From Massospora cicadina (lineage: Eukaryota; Entomophthoromycota; Entomophthoromycetes; Entomophthorales; Entomophthoraceae): a stretch of DNA of 64,000 bases. How positions within the stretch are numbered: the first letter of the stretch is position 1; each line of letters starts with the position of its first letter. This document shows positions 46,064 to 58,110 of this stretch, one piece after another. The DNA lies in assembly GCA_022478985.1 (NCBI GenBank), contig JAKSZP010002721.1:124001-188000 (forward strand). The letters run 5' to 3'. Below the pieces are notes generated by a model. It was not told the origin of the DNA and ran no database searches. It was given only the letters and a program-made list of their open reading frames with translations. Position numbers and translations under genes: made by a program.

Positions 46064-47845
46064 AACTGGTGTTTATTTTCCAGGGCCATCTGAGGCTCCT
46101 GGTGAAGACCTACCCTCCATATGAATACTTCCAGTGAAGACAGCCCTTTCTATATATAGAAGAGCATGAGTTTGACCTGATCGGTCACTTTAATAATCAA
46201 GATGTGATGTTACCTCAACCACATAAACTCGATCTCTGCAAAACCTTGACTTTACCTATCTCAGCCCAGATGAGTTTACCTATCAAATTTAAGCTCCTAA
46301 TGTCACCCAAACAATCTGAAAGCTACTAGACGAAGTTATAACCCCCAGTGGGAGAACTAGTCATAGCAGCTCTACCTGGAATATTAAAATGCCTTATTTT
46401 ATTCCTCAACTGATCTTTTGAGCAATGATGTAGGAGTAGCCTGAACAGAATTGTAAATCCAGAAATTTGTTCATCATGCCTTAAACCATCACATGCAGTT
46501 GCTCACACTGCATCACATGGATATTCAGCAACAGCTATGGTTGACCCACCAGATTCACACCCAACTCCTTTAAATTATATAGCTCCACCTCTAAATTTTG
46601 GTTGAGATAAATCAGGAGGCCATTTTTAACAACAGTCAGGAGATCTATGATATCCTATGCCACCTGACACAGATTGATATTGGGTTTTCCAATACCTGCA
46701 AAATGAATTCTCCAAGCGGATGGTCCAATTAACCACTAGCATAGACTATAAAGTAGAACCTGCTTTATCCACACTTCTTGACTGAATTACCAAGTATCAC
46801 CAAGTGGCTGATTCTTTGCTTGTCAATTTGTTTTCCCAAATCCAGCAGCGGAACAGATGATCTGCGATGATGCAACTCCAGAAATTACCATGCAACATGA
46901 TGCTCATAGCAAGACAGTATCCAATTGGAGAGAAGGAGAGCAAGAGCCCCCTGGGCTTGGAGGTCCTCGGGGTCCTCCTAGTGAATCCTCACCTGCTAGA
47001 CCCTTTTATAAAGAAGACCACAAAGCATGATATAAAGCTCTAAAACAACAACTATTACTAGTAGACTGAGGAGCTGAGATGAATATTGAGGGGATACATC
47101 TGATACTGATTTAACCTTCCCCTCCTTGTACAACTATTATACAAAGATTACTAGAATCTGCCCTAATCTGATCAACTCCCAAAAACCAAGCAATTACCAC
47201 ATCAAGTGGGTGATTGCCCAGATCCATAAAATTGAATATAAACAGGATGCCCTACTGTGCAATTGGCTTTTAATTCTGATGAGATCAATAATCTACAACA
47301 AATTTTGGACTTTAAAGCCTCCCTTAATCACGTCAATGTCTGCTTCACCACTCTCCAGGATGAAATATATGAGATTTGCCGTCAGTTTGATAGTGCTATT
47401 CCTCATACTGATGTAGAAGCTATAGAGTCCACCAACTTTGAACGCCCACTTTCTCCTGATGTTCATCACCTCTATAAATTTCGTCAGATATTTCAAACCT
47501 AACTCTTTAAAAACGTCCCTGGGACTGAGACAAATTAGTCTTACCTCTTTGTGTATGTGGGAGAAATGTAATTGGCTATCAACTGACAGAAATGACAGCA
47601 TAAGCAACCCTGTCTGGATGGAAAATAATGAAAAATCATGATGCCTTATTTTAAGACATGCACCACGTAAGCAGCCATCAAGGAGGCTCTTAACAAAGCA
47701 TTTGGTAGTAACTTAACCCTTTCAGATCAAAAGCAAGATTTCATGTATATCCACCTGAGATAAGAGGAAACTCATACTGAATTTGCTGAACGCTTCTATC
47801 ATGAAGCCTAGGCGCTGACTTCCTGTGACCAGGTTACCTTTTATG
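46064..47845 (+). pseudogene. Element G gag, 5' part
   Basis: A broken gag. The capsid motif near 47670-47850 reads IKEALNKAFGSNLTLSDQKQ, then EFAERFYHEA, parallel to E (LTLSNQKQTYMDI) and A. Upstream, 47126-47502 has overlapping ORFs that may be the coiled N-terminal part. Element E interrupts it at ATGCC (47846-47850), and the gag resumes at 57605. Confidence 0.65.
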
Positions 47846-47850
47846 ATGCC
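47846..47850. repeat. Target-site duplication ATGCC of element E
   Basis: ATGCC at 47846-47850 and 57605-57609, directly next to the two E LTRs. Confidence 0.9.
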
Positions 47851-48314
47851 TGTCAGGATTCCAACCCAAATGGGAGATTTGAACGAGGTTAATTATGGGA
47901 ATTGAACCTTAGTTTACCAAATATCTAGACCCTTATTGAGACAATTCTAGACAACATTCCACGCCCTATTATCGGGTTATAAGCCCAATCTATGAGGTAA
48001 GCAAATCCTATTGGACCAAAATGACTGTCCTACCATTAAATTCCCGAATTGTTATGATTATAAATCTTAGCCTAAAAATTTACTGAACAAAGCTCCCTTA
48101 TAACGATGCTTTGACTAAAATAAACCCTTCTCTTTTTGCCTATTTTAAGTAAAAATTGCTATATTTTAATTGAAATTGCCTCTCCAACATAAGTATCTGG
48201 ATTAATATTTCTCAACTAAGAGAAACATAAACAGGTAATCCAACACCTGAAACTTTGGGTCCCCTGGCCTCAGATTATTAAGGGATGCAAGGTATTACTC
48301 ATGTGGTCCCAACA
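47851..48314 (+). repeat. 5' LTR of element E
   Basis: TGTCAGGATTCCAACCC ... GGTCCCAACA. It matches 57148-57604 throughout, for example in the AAACAGGTAAT and GAAACTTTGG stretches. Confidence 0.92.
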
Positions 48315-48316
48315 AA

Positions 48317-48335
48317 ACTGGCGCTCCCTTCCAGG
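48317..48335 (+). promoter_or_regulatory. Primer-binding-site-like sequence of element E
   Basis: CTGGCGCTCCCTTCCAGG starts three bases after the LTR. It begins TGG, and differs from the A/B/C/D motif. The primer tRNA is not identified. Confidence 0.55.
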
Positions 48336-48765
48336 TACACCCTAAGTTCTTGGTAAAAATAAAATGAACAATACCAAAATGACGTCCAATCTCTTTTTAA
48401 ATCAAGAACGCCTTAAACTCTTAACTAATTTACCTGCTATGATGCATGGGTTGGAGCAACGAATTCTTGCCCTTGAACAACACCAGCTCAAACTATAAGA
48501 TGCAACTACTCAGCTCAAAAGTGAAATTCGGCAGCTATCCCCTCTCATTGCCACCAAGTGGCCATTTGTGCTTCTCATGATTGGGTAGATTTAATAGTTG
48601 AGGATATTTAAACCTTGAAAACTAAAGTGGACGCCCTCCACCCTTATTATACTTCCAGTAATATTAGTTTCCCTTTAAGTGAAAACGTCCCCCAATTTCA
48701 GTGACCATTGTTTGGCCTTTAACCCCCACCCCAGTGGCACATTCAAACCATCATTCAAAGATAAG

Positions 48766-48779
48766 TATGCCCCAGGTGA
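48766..48779. repeat. LINE target-site duplication, left copy
   Basis: TATGCCCCAGGTGA here and TATGCCCCAGGCGA at 52709-52722 (one C/T difference) flank the LINE. Confidence 0.85.
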
Positions 48780-51700
48780 CAATCCGCATCAAATAAACAT
48801 GAGACCTGTGCGGGAAAAGCTGATGCAAATGCAAAAAACTGCAATTCCCTTGAATCATTGGATCAGATCAAGGGAACCAACAATGGTAGTGAAAGAGTTG
48901 GAGTACAGACGCGGAGCATGGCCAAAATGAGCCGCGGTGGGATAGGGCCAGAGGGCCCTCCCAACTGCTCCTGAGGCGCCGCAGGCACCTCAGTGTCAAT
49001 AGGGATGCTAAACATCGCGGGAGCCAGGGCTCATATGTCCCAAGCCAAAAAGCTGGGTTTCCTGCGAAAACCTCTTGTAGACATCTTGGCCATCCAAGAA
49101 ACCCACTGTCTACAAGGGGAAGAAGGATCCTGGTCAACCAGGGTCACACCATCACAATCAGTATGGACGTCTCACTGTGGGGTGATCATCTGAAACAACA
49201 AAAAATTTAAATTTACAAATTTGTCATCACACTTGCACAGTCAAGTCCTGGTAGCAACAATCACATGCCAAGAGGAAATAATTTCGATAGCATATATCTA
49301 TGCACTGTGCACTGCAACTGAGAGAAAAAAAATTTTAGAAAACATTTCTACTCTCACCCTCCCACCAGATACCATTATGTTAGGCGATTTCAACTGCTGG
49401 GATAACCCCAATATGGATCAATGGCCTAATCCCAGGGGATACCCACCTGGACACATTGAATTCTGCACAATGAAGGCATCTCTTGGCTTACAGGATGCTC
49501 TTCCCCCAAGTTCACCACTCCTTCCCCACATGATGTGGCCCAACATATGCAAGGGAGTGCTCATATTGATGAGTCACATTGACCACATCCTCATACTGCA
49601 ATCCCACCGCTCAAGAATCTCCAAATTTATAACAAAAAAGATCAATTTTTCTGACCACTGATTAGTTATGGTGCAGTTAGCACCAACCCAATCCCACACA
49701 CAGGTGTCACCTTGGAGAAAGCTTCACCCAGAAAATATAAAATTGCCTGAGATATCTGATTGGGTCAAAAACAAGGCTACAAACCCAGAATACACAGCCC
49801 CATTCACTTTGGATCCCATCGGAACATGAAAAATTTCAAAAAGGATTTAATCAACAAAACCTGACATATTGCATCACGCAAGTACACCGCGGACACGGCC
49901 ACAATCAAGCGTACCTTGGTGGAACTAGACCACCTGGAAATAAATACTCCGAGATCTGACTATAGCCCCAACTGGGGATGCAAATGGGCAGAACTTTCTG
50001 CCCAACTTAACAATCTCATCTTCAAACACCAACACAGAATCAAAGTATCAAACAAAGGTAAGTTCATAAAGGAAGGTGAAACCTGTTTGACATACTTTTT
50101 CTGCTAATTCCACTCCCGCGGAAACCAGCCCATGTGCACACAGGTCCACAAGACCAACAGCACCATGGCAACTGACCCTGAGGAGGTCAAGGCGGAAGTA
50201 CACCGTTATTACACCAAATTATATTGCAAAACGCCAACAGATTCACAAAAAAATAAAGAATTTATACAAACTGCCAAGATACAAAGTACACCACCAAATT
50301 ACAATATACTATCCCTTATTGCACAGGAGGAGCTTTGGGAGACAATTCGCGGTGCACCACGTAGGAAATGCCCAGGGCCTGATGGGATACCCTACGAATT
50401 TTACAAAAAATATTTTCAACAAATCGCCCCCTCCTATTGGCGTCTATGAACCAGAGCTTGTTGGAAACACGCCTATTACCAGGAGGCCATGAATCCTACG
50501 TTATAACCTTGTATAAAAAGGGTGACAAGTTGGACCTGGCCAACTGGCGCCCAATTGCACTCTCCAACATTGACACAAAAATTCTAACAAAAATTTTAGC
50601 AGCCAGATTAGGTGCAATTGCATCTGACGTCCTATCACCCAACCAGTTTGGGTTTATACTATGGCGTTCAATCTGGAACAACATTCACCCTGTTGCAAAT
50701 ATTTGCCAATCCAAAGCAACTGGTGCCCTGGTCTTCTAGGATCAGGAAAAGGCGTATGACCGTGTTAGCTGGCCATACCTAAAAGAATGTCTACATGCCT
50801 TTAAACTCCCACTAAGATTCATAAAATTGGCGATGCTCCTAACAGAATCTGCAACCATGGCTGTATGCGGCCCTGGATTCCTAACAAACAAGATTAAACC
50901 ACACAGAGGGCTCAAACAAGGGGATCCCCTCAGCCCACTGATATACAATTTCAGCTTTGACCCACTACTCTGAGTAACTGAATCACGTCTCATGGGGATA
51001 ACCGCACAAGGACAACCAAAAGTCAAGATACTGGCCTTTTCAGATGAATGCGTAGCAGGTATAGCAAACAATGAAGATGCCCGACAGCTGGAACGCACTC
51101 TAGAGGAATACTCCAAGGTGAGCAATGCATCGCTCAACAAAAGAAAGACAGAAATCATCCTTTTAGGCAAATGCACAAAAAATTGGTCCACAACATCAGA
51201 ACCTCATACCAACACACAAAGAAAAAACCCAATCATTTTACCCTTTGCAACGCCTCCCACCACCACTCCTGTCTGACACCTTGGAATCTGGCTAGAATCA
51301 GGGGGATATGCTAATGATACAATGGAAAGTAACCTGTTACAACGGGTATCCAAACGCGTCGCCTCCCTCAAGTGAAGAACCGCAGAATTAACAGGACGAG
51401 TTACAGTTGCTAACTCGCTCATCCTCCCAATACTGTGGTACCAGGCTCACGCGATCACCTTCTCACCTACCTTTATAACCTCAATCCGCGCGCTTATCCA
51501 GGGCTGGCTGTGGCCTGGCTCTCACCCCCCTATATGGATGGAAACACTATTTGGACCATGCTCAAGCGGAGGCATGGGACTAATAGATCTTGAGAACCAC
51601 GCCAATCACATCCTAGGTACATGGATAAAGGAAGTCCTTGCTCCAGACCTCCCACAATAACATTGGTCCAGAGCAGCAAGGACTAACTTTGCACAGGCGC

Positions 51701-52708
51701 TCAAATTAACAAACCCACATAGTCCACCCAGACTACTTTCATACCTTGCCAAGCACCCTACTGCAACGGGTCCGCATGGAACCTCCCCTCACTTCAAACA
51801 TATCCTCCAAACTATCCGCCATATGGGATGGACCATAGAGAACATGGGTACTATACAGGGAAGGGGACGACCCAGCCCCCAATTCAAATTAAGAAACCCA
51901 GAAAACCACCTCAGAGAGATATTCTCACAACAACTCCAAACATAGCTAGGATAGAATAACTAGATATGCTGGACATTCCCTATGATTTAACCACACAGAA
52001 AGCAATGTGGAAAATGACACACCACCCACTCCTACAACCAAGGATAAGAGCAAACGCCTGGAGCTGTTTGAGAAGGACCTATAGGACGGCGGACCGCTCC
52101 AACTCCCTCCACAAAACATGTGCAGTATGTGGAGGGGAGGGATCCCTACATCACCGCCTAGAAACATACCCCCCAACCAAAGCTATATGGCAGGAAGTCG
52201 CACGCCTGCTCAAGATTCAAAACGAACAGGAATTCTTAATATCAAAGAGCATCTTCGCACTCCAGATCGAGTCACTAATCACATCTACCCTCCGCTCCCT
52301 AATAATACCCATTGCAATGTGGACTATACACACAATTTCATTAGATGCGTTCAAAGGGCACGGTCCCAACCATTCAAGGGATTATCAACAGATTCCATGT
52401 CCACTTACTAGAGCACTTCCAAGCCTGGCTCTATGGATATATGAGACCAAGACAAAAAGCGCTCATAGAATCATGGTTCCCACTCTGGTTCCTCCACACA
52501 GACCCTTTCCTTCACACCTGCTCCATAGCAGGGGAAACCCCCTCGGAGTAGCGCACCAACCCCCCCATACCTGGCAGTCCCGCTGACAACAGAGGGGTAA
52601 CTTGAGTACCCTTGGGTGCCCAATTTTATATTTGTCGGTTATTCCCTTAGTTTCACATATATTTGGTAATGTCCATCCCCTGGTCAGCTTACCTCAGTTA
52701 AATAAAAT
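48780..52708 (+). mobile_element. Non-LTR retrotransposon (L1/Tx1-type LINE)
   Basis: A 3.9-kb insertion bounded by 14-base duplications. It encodes an ORF2-like protein: AP-endonuclease, reverse transcriptase and a C-terminal Cys/His motif. Its 3' end is A-rich (TTAAATAAAAT) but lacks a long poly(A) tail. It seems richer in G+C than the sequence around it. 48780-48990 before the endonuclease may be the end of an ORF1 or leader, so the copy is probably 5'-truncated. Confidence 0.9.
48990..52590 (+). pseudogene. LINE ORF2: endonuclease and reverse transcriptase
   Basis: Endonuclease: NIAGARAHMSQ (49005), AIQETHC (49095), MLGDFNCWDNP (49375), SHIDHILIL (49573) and INFSDH (49643). RT: CPGPDGIPYEFYKKYF (50368), KGDKLDLANWRPIALSN (50517), DQEKAYDRVSWPYL (50740, after a TAG), LKQGDPLSPLIYNFSF (50911) and FSDECVAGI (51037), where the family has (F/Y)ADD. 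The C-terminal motif CAVCGGEGSLHHRLETYPP (52110-52170) has the last Cys changed to Tyr. About five frames breaks; inactive. It would nick DNA and copy its own RNA at the nick. Confidence 0.88.
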
Positions 52709-53689
52709 TATGCCCCAGGCGAAGGGAGCATCTTCTCTTTCTTATTTTTTGCTATGAAAATGCTATGAAAGGAGCCACTGACACCCAGCAACTCAAACAC
52801 CTAACTAACTATCTTAGTTGCATATCTCAAGGCATTATGGTATCTCACCTAATGCATTGCCAGACTTGGGATGATGCCAAGACTGCCTTTCTTCGGTAAT
52901 TTGGGAGCTACCTAACTTTATCCAACCAAAAACAAACTTATATGGATATAAGCTTTAATCGTGGGGAAACTGCCACTGGGTTTGCTCCGTTTTTACCTTA
53001 AAGCTCAATCGTTGGTTGGATGAAAACGTCTTACTTTAGATGACACTATCACTGCTTCATTTTTGGCGTTTAAAAACATGCTTAACATTATACTTTATCA
53101 CAAAGCCATCTTAATTAACTGGACGTCTCTCCTCCATAAAAAAGAAGCTATTTTGTAGATTCCAGTTGACCTACTCAAACCTTTTGGGACCACTCTTTGT
53201 AGTAATCCTAAGAATAAGCCTTGGTCTCAAATGCTAGCAGTTACACCCCATAAGTCGCCTACACCTGCATTATACTGCTTATTGCAAGAGAACCAACCAC
53301 GCTGTAGACTTTTGCCACGCCCTTCAATATACGTTGGCAAAAGATCAGTCTATATAGGGCAAGAGGCTCCCTAGCTGACAGAAATCAAGCGCCTCAAGAC
53401 CCTTGTTCTAGCTCTAGCTTTATCCCCAGAACTTCAGGTTGTTTTGTATTAGCGGCGCCTTCAGAAGTCTATGTACCCCTTTCTATCCAAGGAAATAAAG
53501 AACTTCATCTTCCCTATTCTTATGTTGGTCAGTTCCTCTACGGAAAACCAAGCGCTGGCAGACAAAATCTTTAAAAGCTCTAAACAGCCCCAAGCTTGGC
53601 TGTGGCAAATTCCCCCACTTGCTTCATTACAGCTCCCCCACAAAAGATTACTAGACCATTAACTCTCAGTATGGCTCTTCTGTGGTTTA

Positions 53690-54450
53690 AGCAAATGTAG
53701 TCGTTCATAAGGTTAAAGTCTTGGTGATAATTGATACCAGCTCACTAGTTAACAGATATCTTCTAGACTTATCCAAAAAATAAAACTGTCTCCATACTTG
53801 ATTCATGATGCTGAATATGGGACGACTGGTAGTTGGACGAATAAAGCATTTGGGGCGTGTTCCACCTTACCTCTCCAATTTGGAAAGCTTATATTTACTG
53901 CCCCTTCTTTTGCATTAGAAACAATAATTATGAGCTACTTTTTGGGGTCCAACTGATGCGGAAGTTTAACTGCATCATCAACCACAAAGAAAAAATACCT
54001 TTCACTATTAGTGTAATGGATCTCATTACTATTCAAACTCCCCGTCCAAAGTAAAGGAGCCCTGAAAAACAAACAAGCCTCCTCGAATACCCATCCTCCA
54101 ACTGTAAGGTCGAATATCAAGTCTTAGGAGGCAAAACTAAGTTACCCCATGAGGCTGTGGATGCTGAAGATGGGGTCCCTCTGTATGCCCCTCATCCTAT
54201 CACAATACCCTCTGGCTCACAAGTTATTGTGGTTAGGGGGATCATAATTCACATCCCTTTTAACCAAGTTTTGGAGTTAAGTGGCCACTAAACCATTCAA
54301 TCAAAGAAGCGTTGACCTGCCCTGGGATTTTGGATCCTTCTTATGGGAATCTATATCTATATTATTAGGGATTTAACGGATCAACCCATCCAAGTCCCTT
54401 TGGTATTCCCTATTGCTTAAATAAAACTATGCCCTATTGAAAATATCGCT
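53690..54450 (+). pseudogene. Element E pol: protease and dUTPase-like domain
   Basis: Protease: VHKVKVLVIIDTSSLVN (near 53705; D-T-S in place of D-T-G) and, in another frame, YELLFGVQLMRKF (53930). dUTPase-like domain at 54150-54440: VDAEDGVPLYAPHPITIPSG, SQVIVVRGIIIHIP, then TCPGILDPSY with the motif-3 Asp, and after a frameshift YIIIRDLTDQPIQVPLVFPI then IKLCPI. Compared with dUTPases (AGYDLYAPEDVTIPPG, GVIDSDYRGE, N.....F.V..GDRIAQLI), the match in order and spacing is close. It is the clearest dUTPase-like copy in the window. Confidence 0.78.
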
Positions 54451-54559
54451 GATGTGAGTTGTTTTGGCTCATTACAAGATTTAGTGTTTGCCCCCTACCC
54501 ACCATAAATCTTTTTGAAAGTAGAATTAGTGACAATCTCACCCCTAATGAGTGACAGAA

Positions 54560-55920
54560 TGTCAAAGACCTCCTCAAGGAGTATTGTGATATATTTTCTT
54601 CAGTACCAAGTGATTATGGAAAAAAATCTGGGGTAATTCACCAATTTGAGACTGAGGCTCACTCTCCAGTCAAATCTTGGCCATACAGAAAATCTAAAAC
54701 TGAGGAAGCTCGAGTGGCCCTAGATCTATAGCAACTGTTGAAAGCTGGGTTAGTTGTGCCTTCTAAAAGCTTTTGGGCTCCCCTTCTTCTTATTAATCTG
54801 GAAGAAGAAAGGGTCACCGTGTTGTCATGGATTATCGCTGCCTCAATTCAAAAACCAGAAAAGACAGCTATACATTGCCGCGTATAAATGACTCCTTATG
54901 CTAGATGTCAAGTTCCCACTATTTTTTAGCTATGGTTCTCGCCAGCGGGTACTGGAAAGTTGATTTATTACTGGAGGATTGGTAAAATGTGCCCTCATCT
55001 CAAGTAAAGGATTGTTTGAGCCCACTTGAATGCCGCAGGGGTTATGTAACGCCCCTGCTACCTTCCAACGCGCCATGGATGGACTTTTAGGTGCGTTAAA
55101 ACAACTTGTGTGTTAGTTTATCTTGACGATATTACCATTTTTTTGAAAACCTTTACCAAACACATAGGTCATCTCAGACAAGTTTTCCAGAGTTTAAGGC
55201 ATGCCTCATTAAAACTAAAGCTGTCAAAATGCTCCTTCTTTCAGAATTAATTGATTTCTTAGAATATAAGGTAGTTAAAGCTGGAATGTCCCCAATGGAT
55301 GACAAGTCCTGGCCATTTCCAAAATGTCCCCCTAAATTCCTACAAGACGTACAAGTTTTCTTAGGTCTGGTGGGGTATTATCACCAGTTCATCCCTTAAT
55401 TTACTGACACCTCTGAGCCTCTTGTATATTTTATTGAAGAAAGGGATACCCTTCCAGTGGAAAGGAGAGCAACAGCAGGTCTTTGACCTATTATGCGTGT
55501 CTCTCTCCCGCTCTCCAGTACTTATACATCCCAACTTCTATACGCCCTTTCTCCTTTTTACCAATGCTAAGATATAGCCATTAGAGCCATCATATTGCAG
55601 CATGACGAAAACTTGGTAGACCATCCTATCGCCTGCTAAAAAACTCTAACCAGATCTGAACGCAACTATAGCGTTATGGAACATGAATGCTTGGCGGTAT
55701 TATTGGCTATTAAGCATTTCCAATCTTATCTTTATGTAAACATTTCACTATAATTACTGACCATGCTTCCCTGAGATGGCTACAGCAAATGAAGGAATAT
55801 AATGGGAAGTTAGCCCAATGGGCGTTAAAACTTTAAAACTACGATTTTACATTATCCATCGACCAGGGCCCATATACTAAAAGGCAGATTGCCTATCCTG
55901 GCTGCCTCATTAATCTTAAC
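54560..55920 (+). pseudogene. Element E pol: reverse transcriptase and RNase H
   Basis: RT: VVPSKSFWAPLLLI (54750), VMDYRCLNSKTRKDSYTLPR across frames, MPQGLCNAPATFQRAMDGLL (55030), VYLDDITIFLKTFTKHIGHL (55118, both Asp kept across a frameshift) and KFLQDVQVFLGLVGYYHQFI (55334). RNase H at about 55550-55900: TNAKI.PLEPSY-like start, RNYSVMEHECLAVLLAIKHF (55660) and FTIITDHASLRWLQQMKEY. Confidence 0.85.
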
Positions 55921-56029
55921 TGCCCCTGATGCAGATGACTTTATGACCTCCTAACTCAACCGCACTTATGGAAAGATGAATCCTAGACCTTTCAAAAGGA
56001 ATTATGAAAAAATAGGCGGGTCTTCAAGT

Positions 56030-57130
56030 CAAAAATGGCCAACTGTGCAAACTTATGTCCCAAGAATGGGTGCCCAATTTACAACCTTCATAGTGAAATG
56101 ACGTCATATTGGAGGGACATCGGCAAGTCAGCCACGGAGGAGTTTGGAAAACTTACCAGTGGCTCAAGACTCAATGTCACTGGGAAGGAATGATTGTTAC
56201 AATTTAAGATATTGAAGTCCTACCTGTATGTCAAAGTCAAGCCAGAAATAAGCCCCAGTCACAACATCCAGTTAAACCCTCTGTGAACCCTTCCATACTA
56301 TTAGCATTGATGTTGTGGGACTTCTTCCTTGAGCCTCTAATGGTCACTTGTTCCTCCTCATGGCCATAGATCATTTAATTAAGTGGATTGAAGCCATATT
56401 GCTAACCTCAGCTTTGGAAAAGGCTACCACCACGTTTTTGTATAATAGGATTATCACCAACAAGGGTGCCCTAACATCATTCTTTATGGTAATGGACAAA
56501 AATTTCTGAGCATCACTGGTGAATGATTTAGCCAAGCTGATGAAATCACTCAGGTATATTCCACTCCCTACCATCCTGCCACCAATGAAATGGTGGAGTG
56601 GGCGAATGGTACCCTAACAGCCACTCTTCAGAAAAATGGCCACAACTGACCCTCTTCACTGGCCCCAATATTTGCCTAGTGCAATTCTGTCCTATTGAAT
56701 AAGCTACCACTAAATCATTAAGATGTCGTTCTTCCAGGCTTTGTATGGAAAAAATCCCCAGTTGCCCTCCAAAGTGCAGGCCATTTTAGATAAGGCATCC
56801 CATGAAGCCTCTGAAGTTACTATGGAAAGCATTGCCAATAAAATCATCTGACTCAGGCTCTAGCTTCTGAGAGCTTATCAGCTACCACCATTAGAGAAAC
56901 AACCAATATAATGATAAGCATGACCCCCTGAAAACCTTCCAACTGGGTGACTTAGTTTTTTTCTAACATCATCAGCCTGGAGGTCATGACAATAAATTTG
57001 GAACCAACTGGTTGGGCCTTACAAGGTCATTTATAAGTGGGGCAATGAACACTCAATCATAGAGGTCATTCATGGTACAGTAGTAAAAAGCGTCCATAGT
57101 TGCTTTCTCCATCCGTTTTCCCCCACTCCA
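56030..57130 (+). pseudogene. Element E pol: integrase with GPY end
   Basis: HHCC-like piece near 56120-56260, core with SIDVVGLLP (56304), LLMAIDHLIKWIEAILLTSA (56356) and FYGNGQKF, then NEMVEWANGTL (56588). The GPY/F module at 57000-57120 is clear: TNWLGPYKVIYKWGNEHSII, then VKSVHSCFLHPF. The LTR starts 28 bases after; the polypurine tract (CTACAGGGAATGT) is weak. Confidence 0.82.
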
Positions 57131-57147
57131 AGATCTACAGGGAATGT

Positions 57148-57604
57148 TGTCAGGATTCCAATCTGAATGGGAGATTTGATGAGGTTGATGATGGGAATCG
57201 AACCCAAGTTGACCAAATAGCTAGGCCCTTTCTGGGGACAATTCCTGAAGACATTCCACGCCCTAGCATTGGGGTTTAAGCCCAATCTATGAGGTAAGCG
57301 AATCCTATTGGGCCAAAATGACTAACCTGCCAATGACTCTTCAATTTGTTATGAGTAAAGATCTTAGCTTACAGATTTACTAAACAAAGCTTCTTTATAA
57401 TGATGCTTTGACTAAAATAAGCGCTTCACTTTTTTTAAGTAAAAATTGGTATATTTTAATTGGAATTGCCTCTTAAACTAAGTATCTGGATTAAGACTTC
57501 TCAACCAAGAGAAGCAAAAACAGGTAATTCAACACCCTGAAACTTTGGTTCCCCTGGCCTCAAATTATTGAGGGATAAGAGGTATAACACCCATGGTTCT
57601 GACA
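57148..57604 (+). repeat. 3' LTR of element E
   Basis: TGTCAGGATTCCAATC ... GGTTCTGACA. It pairs with 47851-48314 and is followed by ATGCC. Confidence 0.92.
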
Positions 57605-58110
57605 ATGCCATTGAAGTTGTTATTTTCACTTTCCAAAGCAGTACCAATCTGGTACTCTATTTTCAGAACTCCAAGAAGTTGTTTAATTCTATCTTAATAT
57701 TAAGGAGAAAATAATGGAATTGTCAGAGCTAGAAGTACGCCAAGCTCCAAATAAAGGGATTCAACCCAATATCTATGCTGTTGGGAACTTTCAGATATCA
57801 AAATCACGTCACAATCCATGCTCTTATTGCGGAAGTTTCAGCCACTAAGAGAGTTCACGTTATCTAGTACTAAAAAAAAAGAGAGTTCACGTTGGAAAAA
57901 GAAAGCCGATGAGTTGAAAAGCAGAGTCAGTTAATGGCATGAGGCACTCTCTGCTGATGAAGATATTACTTAACCTCAATCTACCTTTGCTATGCGCGCT
58001 GAGTGTTATGTTTAGAAGAAACTTGACGAATTAGACGTTCCAAATACTATAATATTAGTTAAAGGCTTAACTTTCTCTTACTCTGCCTTTCCAGGACCTC
58101 CCCCTCCATG
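57605..58110 (+). pseudogene. Element G gag, 3' part
   Basis: Resumes the G frame after E (IEVVIFTFQSSTNLVLYFQN). Mostly closed frames; no clear zinc knuckle. Confidence 0.5.

Larger units (their letters stand above)
48360..53650 (+). pseudogene. Element E gag, split by a LINE
   Basis: 5' part 48364-48779: MNNTKMTSNLFLNQERL, then a coiled run HGLEQRILALEQHQLKL. 3' part from 52723: TWDDAKTAFLR.FGS and LTLSNQKQTYMDISF (about 52860-52955), then a long tail with stops to about 53650. The LINE (48780-52708) sits between. Removing it with one duplication restores DKYAPGEGSIFSFS. The zinc knuckle is not clear. Confidence 0.7.
47851..57604 (+). mobile_element. Element E: Ty3/Gypsy element inserted in gag of G
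   Basis: Short LTRs at 47851-48314 and 57148-57604 with duplication ATGCC. The order is primer site, gag (split by a LINE), protease, dUTPase-like domain, RT, RNase H, integrase with GPY end. Excluding the LINE it is about 5.8 kb. No antisense gene. Frames are broken. Confidence 0.92.

Noticed and set aside
49221..52586. Considered a host gene with introns for the 49-52.6 kb ORFs
   Set aside because: The endonuclease and RT motifs, and the 14-base duplications at both ends, show a LINE.
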